A DNA stretch of 64,000 nt from Spiroplasma kunkelii CR2-3x. Lineage in GTDB: Bacteria; Bacillota_I; Bacilli_A; Mycoplasmatales; Mycoplasmataceae. A program made the translations under genes and the position numbers. Each line of letters opens with the position of its first letter. Position 1 is the first letter of the stretch. Location: the NCBI RefSeq assembly GCF_001274875.1, contig NZ_CP010899.1:620001-684000 (forward strand). The letters run 5' to 3'. Below the pieces are notes generated by a model. The model searched no databases. It was not told the DNA's origin and worked only from the letters and a program-made list of their open reading frames with translations. Shown here one piece after another: positions 1-10,264 of this stretch.

Positions 1-42
1 AACATTTATTTTATTTAAAGTTTTAAACTTTGTTAAACCTTT

Positions 43-60
43 ATTTACATATATGTAAAT
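43..60. promoter_or_regulatory. 18-bp perfect palindrome before ssDNA-binding-like gene
   Basis: Perfect palindrome ATTTACATATATGTAAAT. It lies just before the ribosome-binding site (GAAAGGAA) of the first virus gene and is conserved at the same place in copy B (12630-12647). It could be an operator or the initiation region of the early operon; the role is inferred. Confidence 0.5.
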
Positions 61-78
61 GAAAGGAATTTTTTAGTT

Positions 79-394
79 ATGTTTAAAGTTTATTTAAGTG
101 ATATTAAGTTTAATCAAGTTATTAAAGATAAGTCAAATAAAGAAAATTATTATGATGTATATACATTTTTACGAGTTGAAGGTAAAAAAAATAATTGGTA
201 AAGAATACCAAGATAAATGGGTTGGTAAAGATAGTGAATTTCAAAATAGTTTGCCCGAAATGATTGAAGGTAGTTTTTATAATGTAGAAATTGGTTTTAA
301 CGGTAAAATATCAAAAATATTACCTTATGAAACCGAACAAGATTTTATTAATAAATATTCTAGTAGTTCAGCAATAACAGAAAGCAATAATTAA
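79..394 (+). pseudogene. SpV1-like ssDNA-binding-like protein, frameshifted
   Basis: Copy of the intact 104-aa gene at 12666-12980. It starts MFKVYLSDIKF but carries eight A residues at 184-191 where the intact copy has seven, so the frame breaks after about residue 36. The remainder is preserved and nearly identical. By position (first gene, about 100 aa) and its beta-rich look it may be the counterpart of filamentous-phage ssDNA-binding proteins; this is an inference. Confidence 0.7.
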
Positions 395-395
395 T

Positions 396-533
396 ATGCA
401 ACAACAGTTATGTATAGTTTGTGTTAGTGATACTATTTGAGAAAATGGGTCTCATTATTGTTGAAATTGTGTTAATGAAAATGTTGCTTTAATTAATAAT
501 TATTATTCTATGTTAGATTATGAAAACAGTTAA
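396..533 (+). CDS. Small CxxC...CxxC zinc-ribbon-like virus protein
   Basis: 45 aa with two cysteine pairs (CIVC at residues 6-9 and CWNC at 22-25), a spacing typical of a small zinc ribbon. TGA codes two Trp. The start lies 1 nt after the upstream stop, and copy B has the same gene at 12982-13119. Probably a virus accessory or DNA-contacting protein; the function is unknown. Confidence 0.6.
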
Positions 534-609
534 TTTTAAGAAACAAAAACATAATCAAAAAAAGAAACGTATTTTAAAATTAGGTTTTAGAAAGAGTTCT
601 TATTTTTAA
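520..609 (+). CDS. Tiny basic virus protein (29 aa)
   Basis: Overlaps the end of the zinc-ribbon gene. Very rich in Lys and Arg (FKKQKHNQKKKRILKL), so it may bind nucleic acid. Copy B has a different 38-aa protein (13106-13222) at this position, so this spot in the early operon varies between viruses. No family recognised. Confidence 0.4.
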   Translation: MKTVNFKKQKHNQKKKRILKLGFRKSSYF

Positions 610-619
610 AATTGAATTT

Positions 620-871
620 ATGGCAAAGAATAAAAATAAATTAAATATTAATTGAGACTGAATTATTTTTATAATTTCTTGTTTGTTATTAGTTGTTTGG
701 TTTATATTGTTTTTTGTTTATTTATGATGTTGTTTTTGTGGTTGTGTATTTGGTTATAATATTTGAGCATTTAAACATGGTATTGTTAATGAAAAAATAA
801 AAAAGATATTGATAATTTTAATAAAAATTAGAAAGGAAAAACAAAATGAAGGTAAATATGAATCCTTATAA
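620..871 (+). CDS. Small membrane protein of SpV1-like virus, altered C-terminus
   Basis: The N-terminal ~35 residues (NKLNINWDWIIFI then a hydrophobic helix) match the 38-aa protein at 13224-13340. Here the frame runs on through a Cys-rich segment to about 83 aa because the following sequence differs. Several TGA codons are read as Trp. It overlaps the start of the rep remnant. The extended tail may be non-native. Confidence 0.4.
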
Positions 872-1190
872 TCGTTTAACTGGCGATGTTTATATAGACC
901 ATATATTGATAATAGTAATTTTATTAATCAAAAATACTATGTTAAAAAAGTATATTATGGTCCTTATATTAAAACGATTGTATTACCGTTAGAATGTATT
1001 AATAAATTTGGTAAAGGTAATTTAACTGGTATTAAAAATACTGGTGAAAATGAAACAAAATTATTTAATAGTCGTATTCGCTCGCAAGCAAATTGTATTC
1101 GTAAAGCAATTAACAATTTTAGTGGTTGTAAAAATATGGGTTTTTTAACTTTAACTTATGCTGAAAATGTCCAAGATATTAAAAAAGTGT
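846..1190 (+). pseudogene. SpV1-like Rep, 5' fragment with frameshift
   Basis: Matches the first third of the intact Rep gene at 18499-19506. A T is missing near 890, which breaks the frame, and the homology stops at about 1184 after the residues equivalent to AENVQDIKK. Unrelated virus sequence follows, so this is a recombination breakpoint. The HUH and Tyr motifs are absent. Confidence 0.85.
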
Positions 1191-1275
1191 AGAAACCACA
1201 CACATTTTGTATTTTTGGTTTTTACAGTTTTGGAAAGTAAATTTTTTTAATATTTTTAATTAAGGAGTTGAAATT

Positions 1276-1386
1276 ATGCAAACAAAGCAATATTTTATTT
1301 TGCGGTCGCTAGTGAAAAAGTATGGTAAAGATAATGTTATTAATACTGTTAATAAGATTGCAAAAGATATTGAAATTAAAAAGTAA
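1276..1386 (+). CDS. 36-aa helical protein of a second plectrovirus type
   Basis: Good Shine-Dalgarno (AAGGAG). The sequence starts MQTKQYFILRSLVKKYG. A near-identical copy lies at 27949-28059 and a broken inverted copy at 32064-32105. It precedes a strong hairpin and two membrane-protein genes in both loci, so it belongs to a conserved module. Function unknown. Confidence 0.6.
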   Translation: MQTKQYFILRSLVKKYGKDNVINTVNKIAKDIEIKK

Positions 1387-1389
1387 AAG

Positions 1390-1430
1390 AATAAATTATT
1401 CCGCGTAATTTATTAGCGGAATAATTTATT
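1390..1430. terminator. 15-bp perfect stem-loop in virus intergenic region
   Basis: Arms AATAAATTATTCCGC and GCGGAATAATTTATT are perfectly complementary with an 11-nt loop. The same structure at 28063-28102 has lost one base in the right arm. There is no clear U-tract, so besides a terminator it may be an ssDNA hairpin for complementary-strand initiation or packaging. Confidence 0.5.
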
Positions 1431-1447
1431 CAATAATGTTTTTTAAT

Positions 1448-1478
1448 GGAGCGAAGCGACAACGAGCGGAGCGAGTTT
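1448..1478. repeat. GC-rich direct repeat GAGCG(A/G)AGCGA
   Basis: Two copies of an 11-mer (1449-1459 and 1464-1474) in DNA that is otherwise strongly AT-rich. Conserved at about 28122-28150. The core GCGGAGCGA also occurs in the hairpin after the attachment gene of copy B (about 17710), suggesting a shared protein-binding or packaging signal. Confidence 0.45.
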
Positions 1479-1518
1479 GCAAATTTCAATTTTTTAATTT
1501 TTAGAGAGGAGATGTAAT

Positions 1519-1668
1519 ATGCCAACTTGATTAACGACAATATTTAGTATTCTTATTGTATTGGGGATTTTTCTTTATATTGGTTTAGGAATTTATCAAA
1601 AAATTCGTCAAATTGAACGAAATAAAAAAGATAAAAAAGAAATTGAAAGAAAGGAGGATAAAAAATAA
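1519..1668 (+). CDS. Small single-pass membrane protein
   Basis: 49 aa: a hydrophobic helix from about residue 5 to 25 followed by a highly charged Lys/Arg/Glu tail. The stop overlaps the next ATG (TAATG), so the two are translationally coupled. The homologue at 28191-28313 precedes the same coat-like gene. Likely a minor virion or assembly protein. Confidence 0.55.
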
Positions 1669-1964
1669 TGTTAGGTATGTATTTAACAACAGCAGTTAAT
1701 TTTTTAGCAAATACACCTAAAACTATGACTGAGGGTATGACTGGTATTTGAACTGGATTAACTAGTGCATTATGAAAAGTTAAAGAAGGTATAACAAATA
1801 TTTTACCTGAGATAATGGTTTTCTTAGGTGAAGCGTGAATTATTTTAATTCCGTTTGCTATATTTTGTATTATAAAAATGCATCGTGTATATTCAAGTTC
1901 CAAATTTATATCTCTTGTTAATTTGATGATAACATCATTTAAAATAAATGCAACTATTTTTTAA
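1668..1964 (+). pseudogene. Coat-like protein with 3' end replaced at IS30 junction
   Basis: The first ~68 residues equal the intact 82-aa protein at 28339-28587. From about 1870 the sequence switches and the last ~30 residues come from the IS30-element junction. The intact form has an amphipathic N-terminal part, a hydrophobic helix and a basic end, the layout of filamentous-phage major coat proteins. This copy has lost the proper C-terminus. Confidence 0.6.
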
Positions 1965-3150
1965 AAAATTAAAATATTTTATAAATATAACTTAATTTAA
2001 TCATATTTAAGCACACTAAAAAGGATTTATTAAGTAATTTTAATAAATTTATTTAATATTCTGTAAAAATATTTCTTTTGCACTTATTCAATTTAAACAG
2101 GGCCGTATTTTTTCATTAATTACATTATTAACTACTCAATTTAATCGTTTCTGACTAACTTTATTAAAATCAGTTTTCTTATGAAATCAATGTCTTAATT
2201 CACTATTCATATATTCAATTAAAGGTTTTTGTTGTGGTTTACCAGCATCACAAAAATACACTTGTGTTTCAGCAAATATCTCCATTTCTCTTCATTTATA
2301 AAATTCTCTTCCTCTATCAGTTATTATTCCTTTTATTTTACCCATTAAATTATTATTTATAACCATCTCTTTAAATTTTGATAGAACTTCCATAGCAGTA
2401 TGATTTTCTAATTTTATTGCAAAGTATTTTCTACTTGACTGTTCTACTAAAACTAAACAACTAGATTGATGGTTTTTTCCAACAACAGTATCCATTTCAA
2501 ATCATCCAACATTAGAAAGTTTATTTTCAATGTTTCAAATTGATTTAAAATTAGTTAATTGACCACGATTATCTTTTTTTCCTTTTGTTTTATATTTTTT
2601 ACCCCTATATCGTAAATTTTCTTTTTTTAATCCAAATTCACCTAAACGAACTCATTTATAAAAAGTTTTAACACAGGCAGGAAATTTAACACCAAATTTT
2701 AAAAAATAACGATAAATTAATTCTCTTGGAGAATCATGATATTTATTAAATCTAATTTGAATAAAATTTAATTGTTCTTCTGTAAATTCAGGTAGTTTTT
2801 TAATACATTTTTTTCGCTTTTTATGATAATCTTTATGTGCTTCAACTGCTGTATAATCTTCTATTTTTTTAAATCTCTTAATTTCTCTTTTAACAGTATT
2901 AATATCTCTTCCCGTTTGCCTTGATATTTCAGATAAATTAATTGTTCCATTTTTCTTTTTACAACTATCAGATAAAAATAAATCCTTAAAAAATCTTCGT
3001 TCATCATATTTTACATGTGTATAATCTTTCATATATTGTATCTCCAATCTTTTAAAGTTATTTATACACTATTTTTTAAAAAACTATTGACAATTATTTT
3101 TAAAGTTATAAAATTAAGATGTAACAAGTTTCAAATTTGTATCTCTAAAA
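1892..3150 (-). mobile_element. IS30-family insertion sequence, full-length transposase
   Basis: Contains the transposase at 2049-3032. Both outer edges carry the similar 20-mers AGTTCCAAATTTATATCTCT (1892-1911) and AGTTTCAAATTTGTATCTCT (about 3129-3148), in the same rather than opposite orientation. It separates a plectrovirus coat gene from the tailed-phage terminase region. A shortened inverted copy lies at 31140-31890. SpV1 genomes are known to carry an IS30-type transposase gene. Exact boundaries are uncertain. Confidence 0.7.
2049..3032 (-). CDS. IS30-family transposase
   Basis: 327 aa. The N-terminal part has an HTH-like segment (SEISRQTGRDINTVKREI). The catalytic part contains the DDE signs FEMDTVVGK (first D), ITDRGREF (second D) and PLIEYMNSELRHWF (Glu region). 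TGA is Trp at several conserved positions. ATG at 3032 is preceded by GGAG at proper spacing; an upstream TTG overlaps that site and is less likely. It appears intact and may be active. Confidence 0.85.
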
Positions 3151-3346
3151 ACTTGTTTTACAAAACAAAAGACTTGAAAAAGTCTTTTTTTAATTGTAAA
3201 ATAAACATAATAAAAATAATATTAAGTTCTTTAATACATTTGCTACGTTTTAAGTTCTTGATAAGTTTGCTAAGTTTTTTGTTACTCTTTTATTTAACCA
3301 TATTGTTTAAATAATAGCAATTTTAATATGCAAAAAGGAGTAAAAA
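3151..3346. other. AT-rich leader before phage terminase genes
   Basis: No gene of convincing length. The segment is repeated in inverted form at about 30950-31150. The final part contains the ribosome-binding site (AAAAAGGAG) for the small terminase gene. Confidence 0.4.
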
Positions 3347-3684
3347 ATGGTAACTTTTAAGACTATTTCAGGGAAAACTAAGGACTTTTTGAGGAAAAAA
3401 GGAGACAAATTAAGTAATAAAAGAGCATATTTATACTATTTAAAACTACCATTTAATAATTGAAAAGATGAAATTGATACAAAAACTGCTGATTTTATTG
3501 AAGATATGATAAATAAATTAGAAATAGAGCAAGAATTATCATTATTAAATGACTCCTATGGGGGGGTAAGAAAATTTATTTTGATAAATATGTTAAAGAC
3601 ACAAATATAAATAATGCTAATATTGTTATTCAATTTGATAAAGAAGAATTACCTAAAATAAATGAGGTAATAAAAGATGCTTAA
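3347..3684 (+). CDS. terS: Phage small terminase-like protein with poly-G frameshift site
   Basis: Assigned as small terminase because it is short, charged, and directly overlaps the large terminase start. In the zero frame the protein ends at 3610 (87 aa). A run of seven G at 3560-3566 follows codon Tyr; a -1 shift there gives GGGKKIYFDKYVKD and continues to the stop at 3684, ending IVIQFDKEELPKI. This end overlaps the next ATG by 8 nt, the usual coupled arrangement. A decayed inverted copy (30612-30947) has six G. Either programmed slippage or a mutation explains this; if mutated, the gene is broken. Confidence 0.6.
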
Positions 3685-5137
3685 ACACTTTTTACATTTA
3701 GATGAAATACCAAGATGGTTTTATCAACAAAATATTCCTAATGCACCTTGAAAAGAAATATATAATCCTGCTGATGAATATAATGAAATAGGAAGTCGTT
3801 ATAGTGCTAAAACATTTGCAATTAAAGATAATCCTATTGGTAAGTCTTGTGCAATATCATTATTAGTTAATAAACCAATATTTATTATTGCTGTTATGAA
3901 AATGAATAAAGATATTAGAAATGGAGTATTTAAAAATATTCAAAATACTCTTAATGATATGAATATTAATTATAAAGTTAATTTATCAGAGAATTCTTTT
4001 ACATTAGATAATGGTACTTATATTTTTTGTAAAGGTTTACATTCACAAACTAAAAGAGAAAAATTAAAAGCATTTGCTGACTTAAATAATTATGAATTTG
4101 CGATTGAATGAAGAGAAGAAGCAGATCAATTAACACAAGAAGATATTAGTGAATTATCATTTGCTGTTCGTGGTGCTAAAAGAAAATTTATTATTAATTC
4201 ATCTAATCCTGAATCATTAGGAAGATATATTATTAAATATTGTAATGAAATAATGCCATTTAATGAACAATTAATGCGATTAAAATATGATCAAATAGGT
4301 AAATTTAAAATTAATTATTATGAAAAAGATAAAAAGTTTACTAAAACTATAATTATTCATTATTCTAGTTGAAGACTTAATACTTATTTAAGTAATGATA
4401 TTGTAAGAGATCAATTAGAAATGGAAAGAGGATGACCATCAAGAGCAAGAGTATGAAGTTGAGGATTACCTGGACAAGTACAAGGTGCTGTATTTGCTGA
4501 ATATCTTAAATTTACTAAATTAACTTGAACTTTTGATAAAATCCTTGCTGGTGTTGATTATGCTCAAGCAGATATTCCAAATGCACATAAAACAAGTGCT
4601 AGTTTATGAGTATATAATTCAACTTTAAAAAAAGTACATAAAATAGGTAAATATACTCACTCTAATGCAACTATGGAACATAGAAATGTATTTGAACAAG
4701 CACATGATATAATTCAATTTTATTTATCTAGTTTAAAAAATAGTACTATTTTTATTGAAAATGGTTTAACTATTAATGTTGATTATGGTGGTGGTGGAAA
4801 AGCATTTATTGATGTTCTTAATAAGGAAAAAAGAAAATATAAATATGGCACATTATTAAGATTTGAAGAAGTTGATAAAAGTATATGAAATGTTACTAAT
4901 AGAGTTAATTCATTTCTTGCATTAATGATTACTGATAAAATGACCCATGATTTAATATTGGAAGAAAGTAATAAAGAATATCCAATGATTCAATGAAAAG
5001 AAAAACCAAATGGTGGAAAAGAAGAAATAGTAGATTTATATGATGATGAATTTGATGCTGATTATTATGCATTAAGTGAATATATTAGAGATATTGTTCA
5101 ATCATCAACTAATAGATTAATAAGGGAGTATGTTTAA
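3677..5137 (+). CDS. terL: Phage terminase large subunit
   Basis: 486 aa packaging motor. An atypical Walker A (GSRYSAKT, residues 39-46) is followed by the Walker-B-like WREEADQL (145-152), where Glu couples ATP hydrolysis. The nuclease half begins around GVDYAQAD with a candidate metal ligand D294, and the C-terminus holds DADYYALSEYIRD. Layout and length fit PBSX-like terminases. TGA is Trp throughout. The ATG overlaps the terS end. Fragments of the same gene occur at 30323-30617 and, diverged, at 63730-64000. Confidence 0.85.
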
Positions 5138-5138
5138 T

Positions 5139-5324
5139 ATGTATATATATTTAATTGATATGGATAAAATTATTGGGAAGTATAAAAAGAATGTTCCTAA
5201 AAATAATATTTTTGTTTATAAATATAAAAATGATTATAAAGTTTTAAAAGTAGATAAAGTAGAAAAAGACAGTAAGATATTAATTTGTCATCTTGCTAGA
5301 TTAGGAGTAAATAAAAATGAATAA
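5139..5324 (+). CDS. Small phage protein between terminase and portal
   Basis: 61 aa, charged, no recognised domain (ends HLARLGVNKNE). AAGGGAG at 5122-5128 sits well for ATG 5139; the in-frame ATG at 5130 is too close to it. The stop overlaps the portal start. Probably a small head or connector accessory protein, by position only. Confidence 0.5.
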   Translation: MYIYLIDMDKIIGKYKKNVPKNNIFVYKYKNDYKVLKVDKVEKDSKILICHLARLGVNKNE

Positions 5325-6678
5325 TAATATAAATAATTGATTATCATTTAATAATCGTGATTGAAAAATAAATGTTCCTTTAATTGTTGCACAAAGAAAA
5401 GTAAGAATGGAAATAGGAAGGGGATTACTTTGTGATAGTGAAGATGAAAAAGCATTAATACATTGACAAAATTGATATCATAAAAGAAAAATATATGAAA
5501 AATTAATTAAAATGTCATGAACTAAATCATTATTAGGTGTTGCTGTTATGTTTATATATGAAACTCGTGATGGTGATTTAGATGTTATGTTAGGAACAGC
5601 ATTATTTACTAATTTTGTATCTAAAATTAACGAAGAAGAACAATCAGCAGATATTTGAATATTACCAAATCAAGATGATACTGGTTATATCTTTCATGTT
5701 ATTATTAATGATAAATATATTCAAATTGATTCATATCCTAATGATGAAAATACTCAATCAGGAGTAGTTAGTGGAAAAATAGATAAAAGTTTAAGAATTG
5801 AAAAAAGAACATATATTAATAAATTAGGTCGTTTTCCATTAATTCAAGTTCCTAATTTTATTAAAGCTAATTTACAAGGTCAAGCATCAAGCACAATGTT
5901 AAGTGCTTATCCTGATATTTTTCCTACTATGTGATTAATTGAAGATTTACAAGATAATTTATTTATTAAAAAGAAAACAAGAAGATTTAGTCGTGCCAGA
6001 GGTTTTATTCAAGCAAATAGTGAAGAAATTAATGCTATAAAAAATAATAAAAAATCTTGAAATGATTATGAAAGTGATTTTGTTATTCAAAATGTAAATG
6101 CTAATTATGATGAAAAAAGTGGTAATTCAACTGTTAATTATACTCAAGGACAATATAATTCAAATGATTATAATTTAGATACTGATCATATTTTAAAAAT
6201 TGTATTTCGTGGAATTGGTTTAAGTTGACAAGCAGATGAACAAGGAACTTATACTAATCAAAATCAAACATTAATTATGCAAGCAGAAGATATTGAATCA
6301 CAAGCAGTATGACAAGATTTTTTATTAGATTATTTATATCGTTTATTTGATTGTTGATGAATATTTCATAAATATTGAATTAATGAAAATAATAATTGAG
6401 ATAGAATTGAACGCCCTTACTCATTAAAATTTAAACCAGCAGGAATTATTGATCAAATGCGTTTAGTTGATACAAATAATACAAGATTAGAAAATGGTAC
6501 AATGTCTCGAGCAAAGTATATTCATATTGTTGATAGTATTCCAATGACTTTTGCTAAAAAAGAAGTTGAAAAAATTGATAAAGAAGAAATGGAATATAAT
6601 GATAATTTTGGGTTAGAAAATGATAATGAAGAAAATAAAAATACAGGTGGTATAAAAGATGAATTTAAACAAAAATAA
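5317..6678 (+). CDS. Phage portal-like protein
   Basis: 453 aa. Its position right after terL and its size match portal proteins, the dodecameric ring through which DNA is packed. It has mixed alpha/beta character, many Trp from TGA, and a polar acidic C-terminal tail (EENKNTGGIKDEFKQ). No catalytic motif is expected. I did not recognise a specific Pfam family, so the call rests on synteny and length. It overlaps both neighbours. Confidence 0.6.
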
Positions 6679-9600
6679 TAATAAAGAGTTAATACAAATT
6701 AATAATCAAGTATTATATACTGCAATGCGAATGGCATCTACTGATAGTAAAGTTATTAAGCGTAAAATCCAAGAATTAGATAAATGATTTATTTTCCCTT
6801 TTGTTATTACAAATGGAGTTATTCCATTAACTACAAGTGGATATAAACCAATTAATAGTATTCCCCAAGATTATTCAGATTTTACACTTGCTATTACTGG
6901 TAATGCTACAATTATTGCTCAATGAAAAAATGCTTTTAAATTAAAACAAGTTAATAAAGGGACTGAACAAAAAGATTTTAAAGATGCTGATAATTTTTAT
7001 ACTAAAATTATTAATCCAATGCATTACCCTACTAATCGCGGTGATGTGTATGAAGCATATTTACAAAATAGTACTAGTGGTGCATATTTTTCTTCACAAG
7101 GAACTCCTGATCCTATTTTTCAAGGTATTTCAACTCAACGCCAATATACTTTATTATCAACAGATAAACAATTTGGTCAAAATGATGAATTAAACCTTTA
7201 TGTTGTTTTAAATAAAAATAATGAAAATATTGGTGGAGAAACTATTAATACTTATGAATATAATCAATCTATTCAATGATTATATATTTCTAACATTACA
7301 GATTATTATGATCCTTTTGATAATAAAAAGTTTTTATTTCAAGAAATTACATTTAGTAGTGTTAATGATCATTTATCTAAATCAGGTATGGCAATATGAC
7401 AAAAAATTCAACATGGTGCAATCGGTGAAGGTTATTTTTTCCCAAGAATTATTGATGGAGTTGTTGATTATGACCCAACATTAGCAAAAGATATAGGTGT
7501 TAAATGAATTGATTTAAAAGTACTAGGTTTAACTGCTTTTACTTCTTTAACTGTTATTGGTCGCCCTATTAAAACAGGTCAAATTAATAAAAGAGTATAT
7601 CAACCACGAGATTTATTATTTTCAGATGAATTAAGTGGAATGCCTGATACTTTATTAACTAATTCTAATCCTGCAAATATATTATATAATTTACAAGGAT
7701 TAAAACCAGTTAATCAAACTACTTATGGTGAATGAACTAATATTTTTAATGCATTAGCAGATCCATTAGCAAAGAAAAATGCTGAAGGTGTATTAGGTAG
7801 TGATTTAGAAGCTACTAGAAAAACAAATTCTAATAAAGTTCCTTTTTGAGATAGTGGATTACAATTTAAACCATCTGGAAGTTATGATACTAAACAAATT
7901 CGTAAATTTATTTATCAAGATCCTGAATATAAAAAAGAACCTTTTGGTGTTGCTTCATTTGATTATTCAAAATTAAAATCTTCATCATTTCATGATGTAT
8001 TAAATGCCAATCGTTATACTCATTCATCAGTTTCATTATTACCTTGAGATGTTAATGAATTTACTAAATTTAGTCTTAATAATTTACCTATTGTTGGTAA
8101 AATAATATCATTTTTTGATTTAGGTTTACCAGTTAAATTAATGCGACAAAAAAATACTAAATTAATACCAAAAATAGCACAATTAAATGCTTTTATTGAT
8201 TATTTAAGTTATGAAATTATTCAAAATAGTTTATGAAAAGATAAAAGTGCTGGAAAAGGTAATATTCCTTATGATATGTTTCGTAATGAAACAGAAGATC
8301 AAGTTGGTGGTTTAATTGGAAGTAATTCATTAACATTTGGTTGTATGCTTAAATTAACAGATAAAATTAGAACACATTATTATTCATCAACTGGAACAGA
8401 TTTAGGAAGTAAAGTTTATTCAACTATTGATTTAGGACAAAATAGAATTAATGTTAATAATGGTACTGATGAAATTGTAATATTATCGCAAGATTTTCAA
8501 GCATTAGATAAAGATACTAAATTAACTGATTTAGATACAAAATTAGAATTTAATCCAACTACTGATGGAACATTAGAAAGTTATGTTATTGATTTAATTA
8601 ATTTACAAACTATTGGTAAAACTAATTTTAAAATTACAACATATTCAGAAAATCCATTTACTTTAAATGATAATATTACTGCATTTCAAAATTTTCAAGG
8701 TGAATGACAAACAATGGCTAAATTTATTAAACCAAATGGCAATGTTCAAGCATGAAATAGTGTTATTAAAACAAGTGCTTTAGATTATGATTTACTTGAA
8801 GAAACAACATTCTTTTACCCTCAAGCAGTATTACCACCTGATCCATTTACATATAAACCTTATACTGTTGATATTATTAAAGAATTTTTAACTATGTCAT
8901 TTAATGCGATTGAAAAAGGACAATGTAAAAAAATTACACCACCCTATAATACTGCTCATAATAATTTTTTTGATGAAAATAATAAATATTTTGGATATAG
9001 TGAAATTGAAATTGATTTAAAAAAAATTAGTCCAACAATTACTACTTTAGAACAATTTTTACATGCTTATTCATCAATTCAATTTAATAATCTTAATAAT
9101 ATACAAATTATTTGTGAAGAAGCAAAAAAAGATTATTTTAAAAATAAAGATGTTGAAATTTTAGTTGGTCGTTCTGGTTGTTCAGACCAATTAGGTACTT
9201 TGGGAAGTTTGGGTTTTGTAAAACAAGGACTTAAACAAATAGATAATGTTAATTTTAATGGTAGTTTAATTTATGATCTTGCTAATATAGAAAAAAATAA
9301 AATAAAAACATTATTTACTGGTGAAACTAATGGATTACCAGAAAAAGAATATAGAACTAAATATAAAACTTCTTTGGGAAACGCATTTTTTTATTTATTA
9401 TTACAAATAACTAAATTATCTAATAATGATGACAATAAAATTAAAGAATTATATATACAAGCATGATATACTTCTGATTTTAAATTAAAAATAAGAATAT
9501 CAAAAACTATGATTCCTAAATTTATGGGAGTTGAAGGGTACGGAGATGTTTGATATTGAGGTACAAATGAACACCCAACACCTACTGAATATGATAGTAT

Positions 9601-9688
9601 AGAATTTAATATAAATAATAAAAAACTTTTATGTCTTAAAAATAATAATATTAATCCTATTAGTATTACATTTATTCCATCTAGTTAA
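6659..9688 (+). CDS. Large phage structural protein (1009 aa)
   Basis: One open frame of 1009 aa in code 4, overlapping the portal end by 20 nt. There is no transmembrane segment or signal. The composition is rich in Asn, Thr, Ser and aromatic residues, as in tail or connector proteins. It follows the portal and precedes the scaffold/capsid-like genes, so a tail-knob, collar or head-tail protein is plausible. No family recognised. The downstream intergenic region begins a separate transcription unit. Confidence 0.55.
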
Positions 9689-9698
9689 TTCATTGTGC

Positions 9699-9704
9699 TA
9701 TAAT
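9699..9704 (+). promoter_or_regulatory. Putative -10 box for phage lipoprotein
   Basis: TATAAT 35 nt upstream of the lipoprotein ATG, in the short gap after the structural gene. The -35 region is weak. If used, it would let the lipoprotein be made apart from the late operon. Confidence 0.4.
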
Positions 9705-9738
9705 AATTATGTAATTAAAATAATAAAGAGGTATAAAA

Positions 9739-10263
9739 ATGAAAAGATTATTGAGTATAATAGGTGCAATTAGTTTAGTGGTAGTAAGTGCAACAAATTT
9801 AGTTGCTTGTGATAAAAATAAAACACATAAATATACACCTGAAGAATTAACAAAACTTAAAGCAGAAAATAAAATAGATACAACAGATGAAAATATTAAA
9901 GATAATTTAGAATGAATAGCACCACAAGAAAAACCATTTAATACAGTTGATAATAAATGATATTATGTAATTTGAAAAGCAAAAAATAATTTTTTATTAA
10001 GTAAGTTTAATAATAGTAGAGAAGAAAGAAAAGAAGAAATAATTTTCTATGATAAAAATGATAAACCAAATTTTTTATTAAGATTAGATAATGATATTAA
10101 TTTACTATATGTATATGAAACTTATCAAGGAAAAGAGACTAAATTTCATAATTGAAATAATTTAAATGATTATTTTAAATCAGTTTACCGTTGAAATTTA
10201 GATACACAAGAACCTGATTTAGTTCTTGATAATGATGGTAATATAAAAGTTAAGGATGAATAA
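9739..10263 (+). CDS. Phage-encoded lipoprotein
   Basis: 174 aa. Signal peptide MKRLLSIIGAISLVVVS followed by lipobox LVAC (Cys about residue 24), so it should be lipid-anchored on the outer cell surface. The mature part shares a pattern with the lipoprotein at 49798-50283: NKWYYVIWK, then an NLLYVYE-like strand, then VYRWNLDTQEPDL near the end. It sits between structural genes with its own -10 box and RBS AAGAGG. Possible superinfection-exclusion or host-surface protein; this is an inference. Confidence 0.65.
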
Positions 10264-10264
10264 A

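Noticed and set aside
5130-5138. Upstream ATG as start of the small gene after terL
   Set aside because: It overlaps the terL stop and sits only 1-2 nt from the Shine-Dalgarno sequence; ATG 5139 has normal spacing.
6984-7484. Two alternative-frame ORFs inside the 1009-aa gene
   Set aside because: Both are shadows of the long frame, which is continuous from 6659 to 9688 once TGA is read as Trp.
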